A stretch of DNA of 7,358 nucleotides from Oscillospiraceae bacterium (lineage in GTDB: Bacteria > Bacillota > Clostridia > Oscillospirales > Ruminococcaceae), in NCBI GenBank assembly GCA_017416665.1, contig JAFQBO010000104.1:1-7358 (forward strand). The letters run 5' to 3'. This document shows, in pieces, positions 1-6,695 of the stretch. The translations under genes and the position numbers were made by a program. The stretch's first letter is position 1; every line of letters begins with the position of its first letter. The notes below the pieces were generated by a model. That model saw nothing but the letters and a program-made list of their open reading frames with translations. It made no database searches and was not told the origin of the DNA.

Positions 1-84
1 CATTTCGCTGAGCGTATTCCGGTACTGGAAGAACAGATTAAAGTCGCTAACCACAGAATTGATGACCTCGAAAAAAATACGTAA
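1..84 (+). CDS. C-terminal fragment of an unidentified, probably coiled-coil protein
   Basis: Frame 1 is open from the first base of the window and stops at a TAA at 82-84. It encodes the last 27 residues of a gene whose start lies outside the window. The tail is highly charged and has a heptad-like spacing of hydrophobic residues (I, V, L, I, V, I, L) ending in IDDLEKNT, which suggests a C-terminal coiled coil. Two hairpins follow within 100 bases, consistent with a true gene end. The text loosely resembles the short coiled-coil tails of small phage-type proteins (XhlA-like), but 27 residues cannot support that assignment. Function unknown. Confidence 0.55.
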   Translation, partial: HFAERIPVLEEQIKVANHRIDDLEKNT

Positions 85-92
85 AATAAAAT

Positions 93-112
93 GGCAGAGA
101 TTACTCTCTGCC
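93..112 (+). terminator. Hairpin just after the partial gene, possible weak terminator
   Basis: A perfect 8-bp stem, GGCAGAGA (93-100) with TCTCTGCC (105-112), closes a 4-base TTAC loop nine bases after the stop codon. It is followed by GTTAATTAC rather than a proper T-run, so it is a weak intrinsic terminator at best. It may act together with the stronger hairpin 40 bases further on, or as a 3'-end stabilising structure. Confidence 0.45.
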
Positions 113-152
113 GTTAATTACAAAAATCTTTAGAAATGATTTCCGAAAAACT

Positions 153-188
153 AAAAGGACGCACTTCAAAATGCGTCCTTTTATTTTT
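153..188. terminator. Bidirectional rho-independent terminator between convergent genes
   Basis: A perfect 11-bp stem, AAAAGGACGCA (153-163) with TGCGTCCTTTT (172-182), encloses an 8-base loop. On the + strand it runs into TTTTATTTTT. On the - strand the complement of the flanking A-rich stretch gives TTTTAGTTTTT. It sits between the end of the partial + strand gene and the stop codon of the - strand GH13 gene, only four bases from that stop, so it should end transcription from both sides. Confidence 0.85.
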
Positions 189-2082
189 ACTGTTCATCAA
201 GAGGCAGTTCAATCTTAAATGCAACGTAATCATATGGCGGAATAACGATTTTATCATCATATTTTATATCGCCGTGAATAGTTTTATAGAATGTATACTG
301 TCTCATATCCATCTTATTTTTATCAATAACCTGTTCTCTGTCAGAACGGTTCACAAAGATAATCATAGCTTTTTTGCGATATGCTCTTGTTCTTGAGAAT
401 GCAATAACATTATCGTCCATATAAAGGAACGAGAATTTACCGTCAATAAACAGCTTTGAACTTCTTCTTACACGTCCGAGAGTCTTTACAAATTCAACGA
501 GTTCCTTGTCTTCCTTACCCCAAGGATAGCAGCGTCTGTTAAACGGATCCTTATATCCCTGCTGTCCTGCCTCATCACCGTAGTAAACACACGGAACACC
601 AGGAAGGAAGAACTGAATAGCCATAGCTACTTTAAGACGATTTCTGCCGAGTGTGTATTCATGATCTGAAAGCCAGTGATTACACATCCAGTCCTTATCC
701 TTACCATCACAGCTTTCACCGCCGAGTACATTTATAGCTCTTTCAATATCATGAGTTGAAATACTGTTCATAAGAACGTCAATAGAAGGCTTTGGATAGT
801 TTTCAAGGATAGTCATTACAGCGTATCTGAAATCAAACGGACTTCCGCCCATTACATAGTTCATGATAGCTGAACGGAACGGATAGTTCATTACAGAGTC
901 AAGCTGATCACCGATAAGATAACGACGCTGAACGCCGTAGCTTTCCTTGTTTGATGCGTCTTCCCATACTTCACCGATAATAATTTTTTCCTTACCGTGC
1001 TTTTTAACACACTTGTTTAAATTATCAAGGAATTCATCAGGGAGTTCATCAGCAACGTCAAGACGATAACCTGCCGCACCCATGCTGATCCAGTAGTCGA
1101 GAACGCCGCCATCGCCGCAGATATAATTTGTGTACTGTTCATTGTTTTCCCTTACGTTCGGAAGTGTGTCAATACCCCACCACGCTTCATAGCCGTCAGG
1201 ATAATTGGAGAATGTGTACCAAGGGAAAAATTCGCTGTCTCTTGAGTTATATGCACCGAGGCTGTCATATCTGTTAAACTTGTTAAAGTAGATACTGTCC
1301 GCACCTGTATGTGAGAAAACGCCGTCAAGGATTATTGAAATACCATAAGATTTCGCTGCCTCACAGAGTTTTCTGAAATCTTCATTTGTACCAAGCAGAG
1401 GGTCTACTTTTCTGTAGTTTGCGGTATTGTATCTGTGATTTTCATGCGATTCAAAAATAGGGTTCAGGTAAATACATGTAACACCAAGACTGCTTATATA
1501 AGGAAGTTTCTGTCTGATACCATCAAGGTCACCGCCGAAGTAGTCGTTGTTCCAGACATGACCGTTTTCGTCAGGACGATAGTAAGGAGTATCCTCCCAG
1601 TTTTCTCTCATCACACGGTCTGTCGGCACATTTTCATGCTTTTTACCGCTCTTGTAGAATCTGTCAGGGAAAATCTGGTACATAATACCACCCTTTAGGA
1701 AATCAGGTGTTTTGTAGCCTTCATTGTATACAGTAAGCTGAAAAAGATCACCACTGTTTATTTCGCTGTTATGACAGCTTACTTTTTTGATATAGTTTCT
1801 TGTTCCATTCTGCTTGTATGAAAAATAGTAGTAATGTACACCGGCATGTTTAGGAGTATAGTTTGTTGTATAAACGTTATAGTCTCCTTCTTCTTTTTCA
1901 AAGTTCATAGCAAGGAAAGTTTCCTTGTAACCTGTTCTGAAAACAACGAGAATCGGTACAGGCGGAAAATCAAGCACTGTACTTTTTGGTAATTTAATGT
2001 GAAATTCACAGGTTTCCCCTTTTTTCACCGCACCAAACGGCTTTTTGTATTCGGGATCCCAACTGTCAAATATTTTTTTCAT
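187..2082 (-). CDS. GH13 alpha-amylase / neopullulanase-like glycoside hydrolase (cytoplasmic)
   Basis: This is a 631-residue GH13 alpha-glucan hydrolase. Residues ~1-120 form a beta-rich N-terminal domain of the CBM34-like type. The TIM-barrel spans ~130-535, and a C-terminal beta domain covers ~545-631. The conserved GH13 regions are visible: DGVFSH (D253, H258), RLDVADE (nucleophile D342), GEVWE (acid/base E371) and STHD (H444, transition-state D445), all intact. The LPNVREN stretch (307-313) sits where GH13_20 neopullulanases carry MPKLN, but it is degenerate, so subfamily and alpha-1,4 versus alpha-1,6 specificity stay open. There is no signal peptide, so it should act in the cytoplasm on imported maltodextrin or glycogen, fitting the neighbouring glgP. 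The ATG at 2082 has GGAG six bases upstream. It lies 231 bp downstream of glgP, separated by a repeat element and probably carrying its own promoter. Confidence 0.9.
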   Translation of the reverse strand: MKKIFDSWDPEYKKPFGAVKKGETCEFHIKLPKSTVLDFPPVPILVVFRTGYKETFLAMNFEKEEGDYNVYTTNYTPKHAGVHYYYFSYKQNGTRNYIKKVSCHNSEINSGDLFQLTVYNEGYKTPDFLKGGIMYQIFPDRFYKSGKKHENVPTDRVMRENWEDTPYYRPDENGHVWNNDYFGGDLDGIRQKLPYISSLGVTCIYLNPIFESHENHRYNTANYRKVDPLLGTNEDFRKLCEAAKSYGISIILDGVFSHTGADSIYFNKFNRYDSLGAYNSRDSEFFPWYTFSNYPDGYEAWWGIDTLPNVRENNEQYTNYICGDGGVLDYWISMGAAGYRLDVADELPDEFLDNLNKCVKKHGKEKIIIGEVWEDASNKESYGVQRRYLIGDQLDSVMNYPFRSAIMNYVMGGSPFDFRYAVMTILENYPKPSIDVLMNSISTHDIERAINVLGGESCDGKDKDWMCNHWLSDHEYTLGRNRLKVAMAIQFFLPGVPCVYYGDEAGQQGYKDPFNRRCYPWGKEDKELVEFVKTLGRVRRSSKLFIDGKFSFLYMDDNVIAFSRTRAYRKKAMIIFVNRSDREQVIDKNKMDMRQYTFYKTIHGDIKYDDKIVIPPYDYVAFKIELPLDEQ

Positions 2083-2113
2083 AACTCACTCCATTTACAG
2101 TTTTTGGTTTAAT

Positions 2114-2143
2114 CATATAAAATGAATTTGTATTATTTGTTAA
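2114..2143 (-). promoter_or_regulatory. Candidate sigma-A promoter for the GH13 gene
   Basis: Read on the - strand, TTAACA (2143-2138, 5/6 to TTGACA) is followed after 18 bases by TATATG (2119-2114, 4/6 to TATAAT). It lies about 30 bases upstream of the start codon and just inside the edge of the hairpin repeat at 2152-2224. The match is moderate, and read-through from glgP is an alternative source of transcription. Confidence 0.35.
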
Positions 2144-2151
2144 TGATAATA

Positions 2152-2224
2152 GTAGGGGTCGATGCCTGCATCGACCCGCAAAATAAATATTAATTCACGG
2201 GCTGATATGGGCATCAGCCCCTAC
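2152..2224. repeat. REP-like double-hairpin element with terminal inverted repeats
   Basis: The 73-bp element begins with GTAGGGG (2152-2158) and ends with its exact complement CCCCTAC (2218-2224). Each half folds by itself. GGGTCGATG (2156-2164) pairs with CATCGACCC (2169-2177), and GGGCTGAT (2199-2206) pairs with ATCAGCCC (2213-2220). The two halves are also imperfect inverted copies of each other, so the whole unit is one long palindrome with an AT-rich centre. It encodes nothing and is much more GC-rich than its surroundings. The form is that of the REP/BIME- or MITE-like repeats I associate with gut Clostridia; copy number cannot be judged from one window. It could affect mRNA stability or read-through between glgP and the GH13 gene. 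Confidence 0.75.
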
Positions 2225-2313
2225 AAATCTGAATTTAATTTTTGATATAAGTTTTCGTGGGTTTTGAAAGATATATATTATAATACGACTGAAATGTCAG
2301 ATAATATTATAAA

Positions 2314-4710
2314 TTAAAGTCCCCAGATGTCCTTAGCGTATTCTGTAACAGCTCTGTCAGCCGCAAAGATACCTGCACCTGCAATGTTGTTGAGTGACAT
2401 CTTAGCCCACTTTGTCTTGTCGTTGTAGCATTCTGTGATGTACTGCTGAGCGTTTCTGTATGATTCAAAGTCAGCAAGAACCATGTATGGATCCATGTCC
2501 TTGAGTGAGTTTGCAACGTCATTGAAGCTGCAACCGTTGATACCACGGTACATTCTGTCGATTGCACTCTTGATAACAGGATTTGATTCATAGTAAGAAG
2601 TTGGGTTGTAGCCTCTTCTCTTGAGATCGTTTACTTCTTCTGTCTTCATACCAAAGATAACGATATTGTCTTCACCTGCTGCATCCTTGATTTCGATGTT
2701 TGCACCGTCAAGTGTACCAAGTGTAACAGCACCGTTAAGCATGAGCTTCATACAGCCTGTACCTGATGCTTCAGTACCTGCAAGTGAAATCTGTTCAGAA
2801 ATATCAGCTGATGGCATGAGAAGTTCTGAAAGTGAAACGCTGTAGTCTTCGAGGAAGTATACAGAAAGCTTCTTGCTGATCTTAGGATTCTTTCTGATTT
2901 CTTCAGAAATAGCCCAGATAAGCTTGATAATCTGCTTAGCAAGATAGTAACCAGGAGCAGCCTTTGCCGCAAAGATATATGTCTTTGGAGTGAAGTCTGC
3001 ATCAGGGTTCTGAAGGAGATAATCGTAATCAGCGAGAATGTTCATAACATTCAGGTGCTGACGCTTATATTCGTGAAGTCTCTTAACCTGAACGTCGAAA
3101 ATGCTGTTTGTATCAATAGCAAATCCGCTCTGATTCTTAACATACTTTGCAAAACGTTCCTTGTTTTCCTTCTTGATCTTCATGAGCTTTTCAAGAACAG
3201 CCTTGTCGTTTTCAAATACGCAGAGCTTCTTGAGTTCACTTCCGTCATGGAGGAACTTAGGACCAATTTTATCGTCAAGAAGCTTTGTAAGACCAGGGTT
3301 TGACTGATAAAGCCATCTTCTGTATGCAATACCGTTTGTTACGTTCTTGAACTTTCTTGGAGTATCTGTATATTCATCATTGAATACGCTCTGCTTGATG
3401 ATTTCAGAGTGAAGCTTTGAAACACCGTTGATGCTGTGTGAAGCAACAACACAAAGTGTAGCCATGTGAATCTGATTGTCCTTGATGATAGACATTCTTG
3501 TTGTCTTTGCACTGTCACCACCGTTGCGTTCCATAAGACCTGCACAGTAACGATTGTTGATTTCAACAATGATAGAGAAAATTCTAGGAATAATTCTCTT
3601 AACGAGGTTTACATCCCACTTTTCAAGAGCTTCTGCCATAACAGTGTGGTTTGTGTAAGCAAAAGTATTTGAAACAATGTGCCAAGCCTTATCCCATGAG
3701 TAACCACAGTCATCGAGAAGGATTCTCATAAGTTCAGGAACAGCGAGTGTCGGATGTGTGTCGTTGATATGGATAGCAACCTTTTCGTGGAGGTTGTCGA
3801 GTGTGCCGTAAACTGACATATGATTGTTTACAATGTCACCTACTGAAGCTGCACACATAAAGTACTGCTGACGGAGTCTGAGTGACTTACCTTCAAGGTG
3901 GTTATCGTTAGGATAAAGAACCTTTGAAATAGCATTTGCAGCAGCGTTCTGACCGAGAGCCTTTTCATAGTCGCCCTGGTTAAACATTGACATATCAAAG
4001 CTTGGAGCTTTAGCAGCCCAGAGTCTGAGAACAGAAACGCCTTCGCTGTCATGACCTGAAACGTACATATCATAAGGGATAGCGTTTACTGTTGAGTAGT
4101 TTACATGTGAGAGGTGGTGATACTGATTATCCCAGTATTCGTGGAGTTCACCTTCAAAGTGTACAGGGATAGCAAGTTCAGGACGTGCATCAAGCCATAC
4201 CTGACCGCCTGGGAGCCAGTTATCAGGAAGTTCTGTCTGCCAGCCGTCTTCGAGCTTCTGCTTGAAGATACCATATTCATAACAGATTGAGTAACCCATA
4301 GCAGGGAAAGCCTGTGTTGCGAGTGCGTCGAGGTAGCATGCTGCAAGACGACCGAGACCGCCGTTACCAAGACCTGCATCAGGTTCACATTCAAAAATGT
4401 GGTCAAGCTTAATATCGTATTCAGCAAGCATCTTTTCCATATCCTTGGCAATTTCAAGGTTATAGAGGCTTGTCTTGAGTGAACGACCCATAAGGAATTC
4501 CATTGAGAGGTAATAGATCTGCTTTTTGCCGTCCGAGTGAACTCTGTTTATAAACTTCTGACGTTTTTTCTTGAGTTCTTCAACAATGATTGAAGATAAA
4601 GCCTGATAAATCTGAGTGTTTGAAGCTTCATCAGGTGAAACGTTAAATTTAACTTCAAGTCTGTCAAGGAATTTTTCCTTGATAAGTTTTACATCCGGTT
4701 TTTCTGCCAT
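2314..4710 (-). CDS. glgP: Glycogen/maltodextrin phosphorylase
   Basis: This 798-residue GT35 phosphorylase uses pyridoxal phosphate to release glucose-1-phosphate from the non-reducing ends of glycogen or maltodextrin in the cytoplasm. It is full length for the bacterial family. Visible landmarks are the glycine-rich DAGLGNGGLGRLAACYLDALA block (111-131), HINDTHPTLAVPELMR (~314-329), NGIAYRRWL (459-467), VKRLHEYKRQ (542-551) and the PLP-lysine motif EASGTGCMK with K655. The residue two before the lysine is Cys653 where E. coli and muscle enzymes have Asn. The start is set at the ATG at 4710, which has GGAG seven bases upstream (4721-4718). An in-frame ATG at 4728 has no such site and would add six residues. 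The N-terminal phosphorylation segment of animal enzymes is absent. A promoter and a cre-like operator lie upstream. Confidence 0.96.
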   Translation of the reverse strand: MAEKPDVKLIKEKFLDRLEVKFNVSPDEASNTQIYQALSSIIVEELKKKRQKFINRVHSDGKKQIYYLSMEFLMGRSLKTSLYNLEIAKDMEKMLAEYDIKLDHIFECEPDAGLGNGGLGRLAACYLDALATQAFPAMGYSICYEYGIFKQKLEDGWQTELPDNWLPGGQVWLDARPELAIPVHFEGELHEYWDNQYHHLSHVNYSTVNAIPYDMYVSGHDSEGVSVLRLWAAKAPSFDMSMFNQGDYEKALGQNAAANAISKVLYPNDNHLEGKSLRLRQQYFMCAASVGDIVNNHMSVYGTLDNLHEKVAIHINDTHPTLAVPELMRILLDDCGYSWDKAWHIVSNTFAYTNHTVMAEALEKWDVNLVKRIIPRIFSIIVEINNRYCAGLMERNGGDSAKTTRMSIIKDNQIHMATLCVVASHSINGVSKLHSEIIKQSVFNDEYTDTPRKFKNVTNGIAYRRWLYQSNPGLTKLLDDKIGPKFLHDGSELKKLCVFENDKAVLEKLMKIKKENKERFAKYVKNQSGFAIDTNSIFDVQVKRLHEYKRQHLNVMNILADYDYLLQNPDADFTPKTYIFAAKAAPGYYLAKQIIKLIWAISEEIRKNPKISKKLSVYFLEDYSVSLSELLMPSADISEQISLAGTEASGTGCMKLMLNGAVTLGTLDGANIEIKDAAGEDNIVIFGMKTEEVNDLKRRGYNPTSYYESNPVIKSAIDRMYRGINGCSFNDVANSLKDMDPYMVLADFESYRNAQQYITECYNDKTKWAKMSLNNIAGAGIFAADRAVTEYAKDIWGL

Positions 4711-4766
4711 TTTAATTCTCCATTCCATATATAATTTTCACAAACTGAATTCAGCATCTGCAAGGT

Positions 4767-4780
4767 TTTAAACGTTTACA
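4767..4780 (-). promoter_or_regulatory. cre-like operator (CcpA/LacI-family) in the glgP leader
   Basis: On the - strand the sequence is TGTAAACGTTTAAA. It matches the cre consensus TGWAANCGNTNWCA at 13 of 14 positions and contains the perfect 10-bp palindrome TAAACGTTTA with the central CG typical of LacI-family operators. It lies about 15-28 bases downstream of the predicted glgP start site, where binding would block elongation. Which protein binds (CcpA or a local MalR-type regulator) cannot be told. Confidence 0.6.
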
Positions 4781-4800
4781 AATGCATAGTTATATTTAAT

Positions 4801-4829
4801 ATTATACTACAAATCCGCTTTTTTTTCAA
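4801..4829 (-). promoter_or_regulatory. Sigma-A promoter for glgP
   Basis: On the - strand TTGAAA (4829-4824, 5/6) is followed by a 17-base spacer and a perfect TATAAT (4806-4801). Transcription would begin near 4794, giving a leader of about 84 bases before the ATG at 4710 that carries the cre-like operator. Confidence 0.75.
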
Positions 4830-5125
4830 TAGTTTGGATTTCTTTTTCTTCATTTTGGCTAATATTGTACAATGAATTTTGTATCACACATTTTTAAATT
4901 TTACCTTTTTCACAAACAAACACAAATCAATTTGGCGAAAATAACAAAATACTATTTGTTTTTATAATTTTTGACAACATTCTGCACACGGACAAAATCA
5001 AGTATACTGTCTAAAAGAAATCCCAAAACAATCGGAATGTAAATTATACAGTTTATAAAAAAATCTGTATTCACAAAACTAAAAGTTCCGGTCAGGCTGT
5101 GGAAAAACCTTAAACTAAAATTTCA
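4830..5125. other. AT-rich non-coding stretch upstream of glgP
   Basis: No convincing reading frame or RNA gene is visible here. It holds a 10-bp palindrome ATTGTACAAT (4864-4873), about 70 bases upstream of the predicted glgP start site. It also has an isolated TTGACA (4971-4976) and a TATACT (5003-5008) on the + strand that are 26 bases apart, too far for one promoter, and a small stem ATACAG/CTGTAT (5046-5051 with 5065-5070). Nothing more specific can be supported. Confidence 0.5.
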
Positions 5126-5383
5126 TGCCGATTAAATCGGCAGGCAAGCTTGAGAACAAGTTCTAAGTACGACCAAAGAAAGGGGACGCTTTTTCTTGCA
5201 AAGCGTCCCCTCTTGAAAAACAGCCCACTGGCTGTTTTTCAATTCACCCCTCGTAAATACGCCTCTTAGGCAAGGAGTTTCGCCATCTGCGGATGACGAC
5301 CAAAGGCTCTGCCTTTGGATTCCGCAAGCCTTTTCTCAAAGGGATGCAGAGCAAAAAAGGCTTGACCGAAACGTTTAGTTTGG
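5126..5383. repeat. Non-coding island of consecutive hairpins, likely composite dispersed repeat
   Basis: Six clear stem-loops are packed into about 260 bases. They are TGCCGAT/ATCGGCA (5126-5142), a 12-bp stem AGGGGACGCTTT/AAAGCGTCCCCT (5181-5211), a 13-bp stem (5213-5242), CCAAAGGC/GCCTTTGG (5300-5318), CAAGCCTTTT/AAAAGGCTTG (5325-5364), and CCGAAAC/GTTTGG with one bulge (5366-5383). An outer TGCGGA (5288-5293) can pair with TCCGCA (5321-5326) around the fourth. The word ACGACCAAAG occurs twice (5169-5178 and 5296-5305). No protein is encoded. The style recalls intergenic repeats of Ruminococcus and relatives, but this is recollection, not a search. It lies directly downstream of trpS and could hold its 3' processing or termination signals. 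Confidence 0.65.
5213..5242. terminator. Bidirectional terminator-like hairpin downstream of trpS
   Basis: A 13-bp perfect stem (5213-5225 with 5230-5242) has a GC-rich top (CAGCC/GGCTG), a 4-base CACT loop and a run of five A or T at its base on both strands. This is the best intrinsic terminator after trpS, although it lies about 160 bases past the trpS stop codon. It is also a module of the surrounding hairpin island. Confidence 0.65.
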
Positions 5384-5402
5384 TAACTGATAAATTTATA
5401 AT

Positions 5403-6488
5403 TTATCCGCTGTACTTTTCAGACTGTGCCTTGATAAGTTCAGCATCGTCAAAATAGTTGATTTTCATTGCGTTCTTAACCTCTGAAAGTGTCTGTGCTG
5501 CTCTTTCTCTTGCTGCTTCACTTCCCTTTCTGAGTACTTCATAAATGTAAGGAATATCCTTTTCAAGTTCCTTGCGTCTGAGTCTGATTGGTTCAAGCTC
5601 TTCCTCAAGAACACTGTTTAAGAATCTCTTTACCTTTACATCACCCAGACCGCCTCTCTTGTAATGATCTTTGAGTTCATCAAGATTTGCATAATCAGGC
5701 AGGTATCTTTCAAACTGTTCAGGCTTGCAGAAAGCGTCAAGGTATGTAAATACTGTATTTCCCTCAACCTTACCCGGATCGCTTACTTTTATATGATCAG
5801 GATCTGTATACATACCCATAATTTTCTTTTTAATGGTATCACTGTCATCCGAAAGATAAATACAGTTTCCGAGTGACTTACTCATTTTTGCCTTGCCGTC
5901 TGTACCCGGAAGTCTCAGACATGCCTGATTTGTAGGAAGCAGAATTTCCGGTTCAACAAGAGTTTCACCATAAACGCTGTTGAATTTGTGTACGATTTCT
6001 CTTGTCTGTTCAACCATCGGCATCTGATCCTCGCCGACAGGTACGGTTGTAGCCTTAAATGCTGTAATATCAGAAGCCTGACTGATAGGATATGTGAAAA
6101 ATCCTACAGGAATACTTGTTTCAAAATTACGCATCTTGATTTCTGTTTTTACAGTCGGATTTCTCTGAAGTCTTGAAACAGTTACAAGATTCATGTAATA
6201 AAACGCAAGTTCACAAAGTTCCGGAATCTGCGACTGTATAAACAGTGTTGACTTTGCCGGATCAAGACCGCATGACATATAGTCAAGTGCAACCTCAATT
6301 ATGTTCTGACGTACCTTTTCAGGATTATCGGCATTGTCAGTCAGTGCCTGAGCATCGGCAATCATTATATTAATCTGATCAAATTCTCCGGAATTCTGAA
6401 GTTCAACTCGTCTTTTAAGTGAACCGACATAGTGACCAACATGAAGCTTGCCGGTCGGTCTGTCGCCTGTTAAAATTATCTTTTTCAA
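5403..6488 (-). CDS. trpS: Tryptophanyl-tRNA synthetase
   Basis: This 361-residue class I aminoacyl-tRNA synthetase charges tRNA-Trp with tryptophan using ATP. The HIGH signature appears as HVGH (16-19) within [17 protein letters not shown], and KMSKS is at 201-205. The VGEDQ motif (151-155) and the helix around SQASD (136-140) match the family. The N-terminal GDRPTGKLH text is the form I know from Streptococcus and lactobacilli rather than the GIQPSG..TIGNY form of Bacillus. The start codon is TTG at 6488-6486: GGAGGG lies six bases upstream (6500-6495) and no ATG competes nearby. The TTG is preceded by five T, giving a T7 tract across the start. A strong promoter lies upstream; no T-box leader is present. 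The gene appears to be monocistronic. Confidence 0.96.
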   Translation of the reverse strand: MKKIILTGDRPTGKLHVGHYVGSLKRRVELQNSGEFDQINIMIADAQALTDNADNPEKVRQNIIEVALDYMSCGLDPAKSTLFIQSQIPELCELAFYYMNLVTVSRLQRNPTVKTEIKMRNFETSIPVGFFTYPISQASDITAFKATTVPVGEDQMPMVEQTREIVHKFNSVYGETLVEPEILLPTNQACLRLPGTDGKAKMSKSLGNCIYLSDDSDTIKKKIMGMYTDPDHIKVSDPGKVEGNTVFTYLDAFCKPEQFERYLPDYANLDELKDHYKRGGLGDVKVKRFLNSVLEEELEPIRLRRKELEKDIPYIYEVLRKGSEAARERAAQTLSEVKNAMKINYFDDAELIKAQSEKYSG

Positions 6489-6515
6489 AAAAAGCCCTCC
6501 GATAACAAATTTATA

Positions 6516-6530
6516 CTATAGTAATTATAT
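6516..6530. promoter_or_regulatory. Per-box-like sequence at the predicted trpS start site
   Basis: CTATAGTAATTATAT matches the PerR box TTATAATnATTATAA at 11 of 14 defined positions, and it overlaps the predicted trpS transcription start (~6529). A PerR-like gene is transcribed divergently 220 bases away. The DNA is very AT-rich, so chance matches are expected. Low confidence. Confidence 0.25.
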
Positions 6531-6535
6531 AATAA

Positions 6536-6564
6536 AGTATACAGCAAATATCGTAATTTGTCAA
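6536..6564 (-). promoter_or_regulatory. Sigma-A promoter for trpS
   Basis: On the - strand there is a perfect TTGACA (6564-6559), a 17-base spacer and TATACT (6541-6536, 5/6). Transcription would start near 6529, giving a leader of only about 40 bases. That is too short for a T-box, so control by tryptophan attenuation is unlikely. Confidence 0.85.
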
Positions 6565-6612
6565 TAATGTATCCTTGTAGCTGAAAGGAAAATACATGAT
6601 ATGATTTTTGTT

Positions 6613-6654
6613 AATATTACATAAAAAACACACTTAATTTTTTATTGTAATATT
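6613..6654. repeat. 42-bp AT-rich inverted repeat between the divergent trpS and PerR-like promoters
   Basis: Positions 6613-6628 pair with 6638-6654 over 16 bp with a single bulged T (6645) and a 9-base loop. The outer arm is AATATTAC/GTAATATT. The structure lies between the -35 boxes of the two divergent promoters, about 50 bases from one and 13 from the other. It lacks the GC-rich stem of a terminator. It may be an operator pair, a cruciform-prone spacer, or chance in AT-rich DNA. Confidence 0.5.
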
Positions 6655-6666
6655 TTCTAAAAACCC

Positions 6667-6695
6667 TTGACATTTTTTAGGTTTTTTGTTATAAT
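6667..6695 (+). promoter_or_regulatory. Perfect-consensus sigma-A promoter for the PerR-like gene
   Basis: TTGACA (6667-6672), a 17-base spacer and TATAAT (6690-6695) all match the consensus exactly. A TG extended -10 element sits one base upstream (6687-6688). The start site would be near 6702, leaving a leader of about 48 bases. Such a strong promoter for a regulator usually implies repression. The half-site TGATAAT (6708-6714), which lies within the short palindrome TGATAATCA, falls just after the start and could be part of an autoregulatory Fur/Per box. Confidence 0.9.

Noticed and set aside
136..396. 86-codon + strand open frame across the terminator and the GH13 3' end
   Set aside because: It lies antisense to the well-supported GH13 gene, starts inside the terminator region, and its product looks like low-complexity shadow translation.
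2274..2311. AT-rich imperfect hairpin right after the glgP stop as its terminator
   Set aside because: Only 12 of 16 positions pair, the stem is nearly all A/T, and no T-run follows on the - strand. It may be incidental.
2307..2591. Additional open frames within glgP on either strand (for example 2307-2591, 3055-3303, 4101-4457)
   Set aside because: They are out-of-frame or antisense shadows of glgP with no independent start signals or recognisable protein features.
4971..5008. + strand promoter (TTGACA ... TATACT) in the glgP-trpS gap
   Set aside because: The boxes are 26 bases apart, and no gene or clear small RNA follows on the + strand before the hairpin island.
5126..5383. CRISPR array or tRNA/sRNA gene cluster
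   Set aside because: The hairpins differ in sequence and spacing, there is no regular direct repeat-spacer pattern, and no tRNA cloverleaf signature was found.
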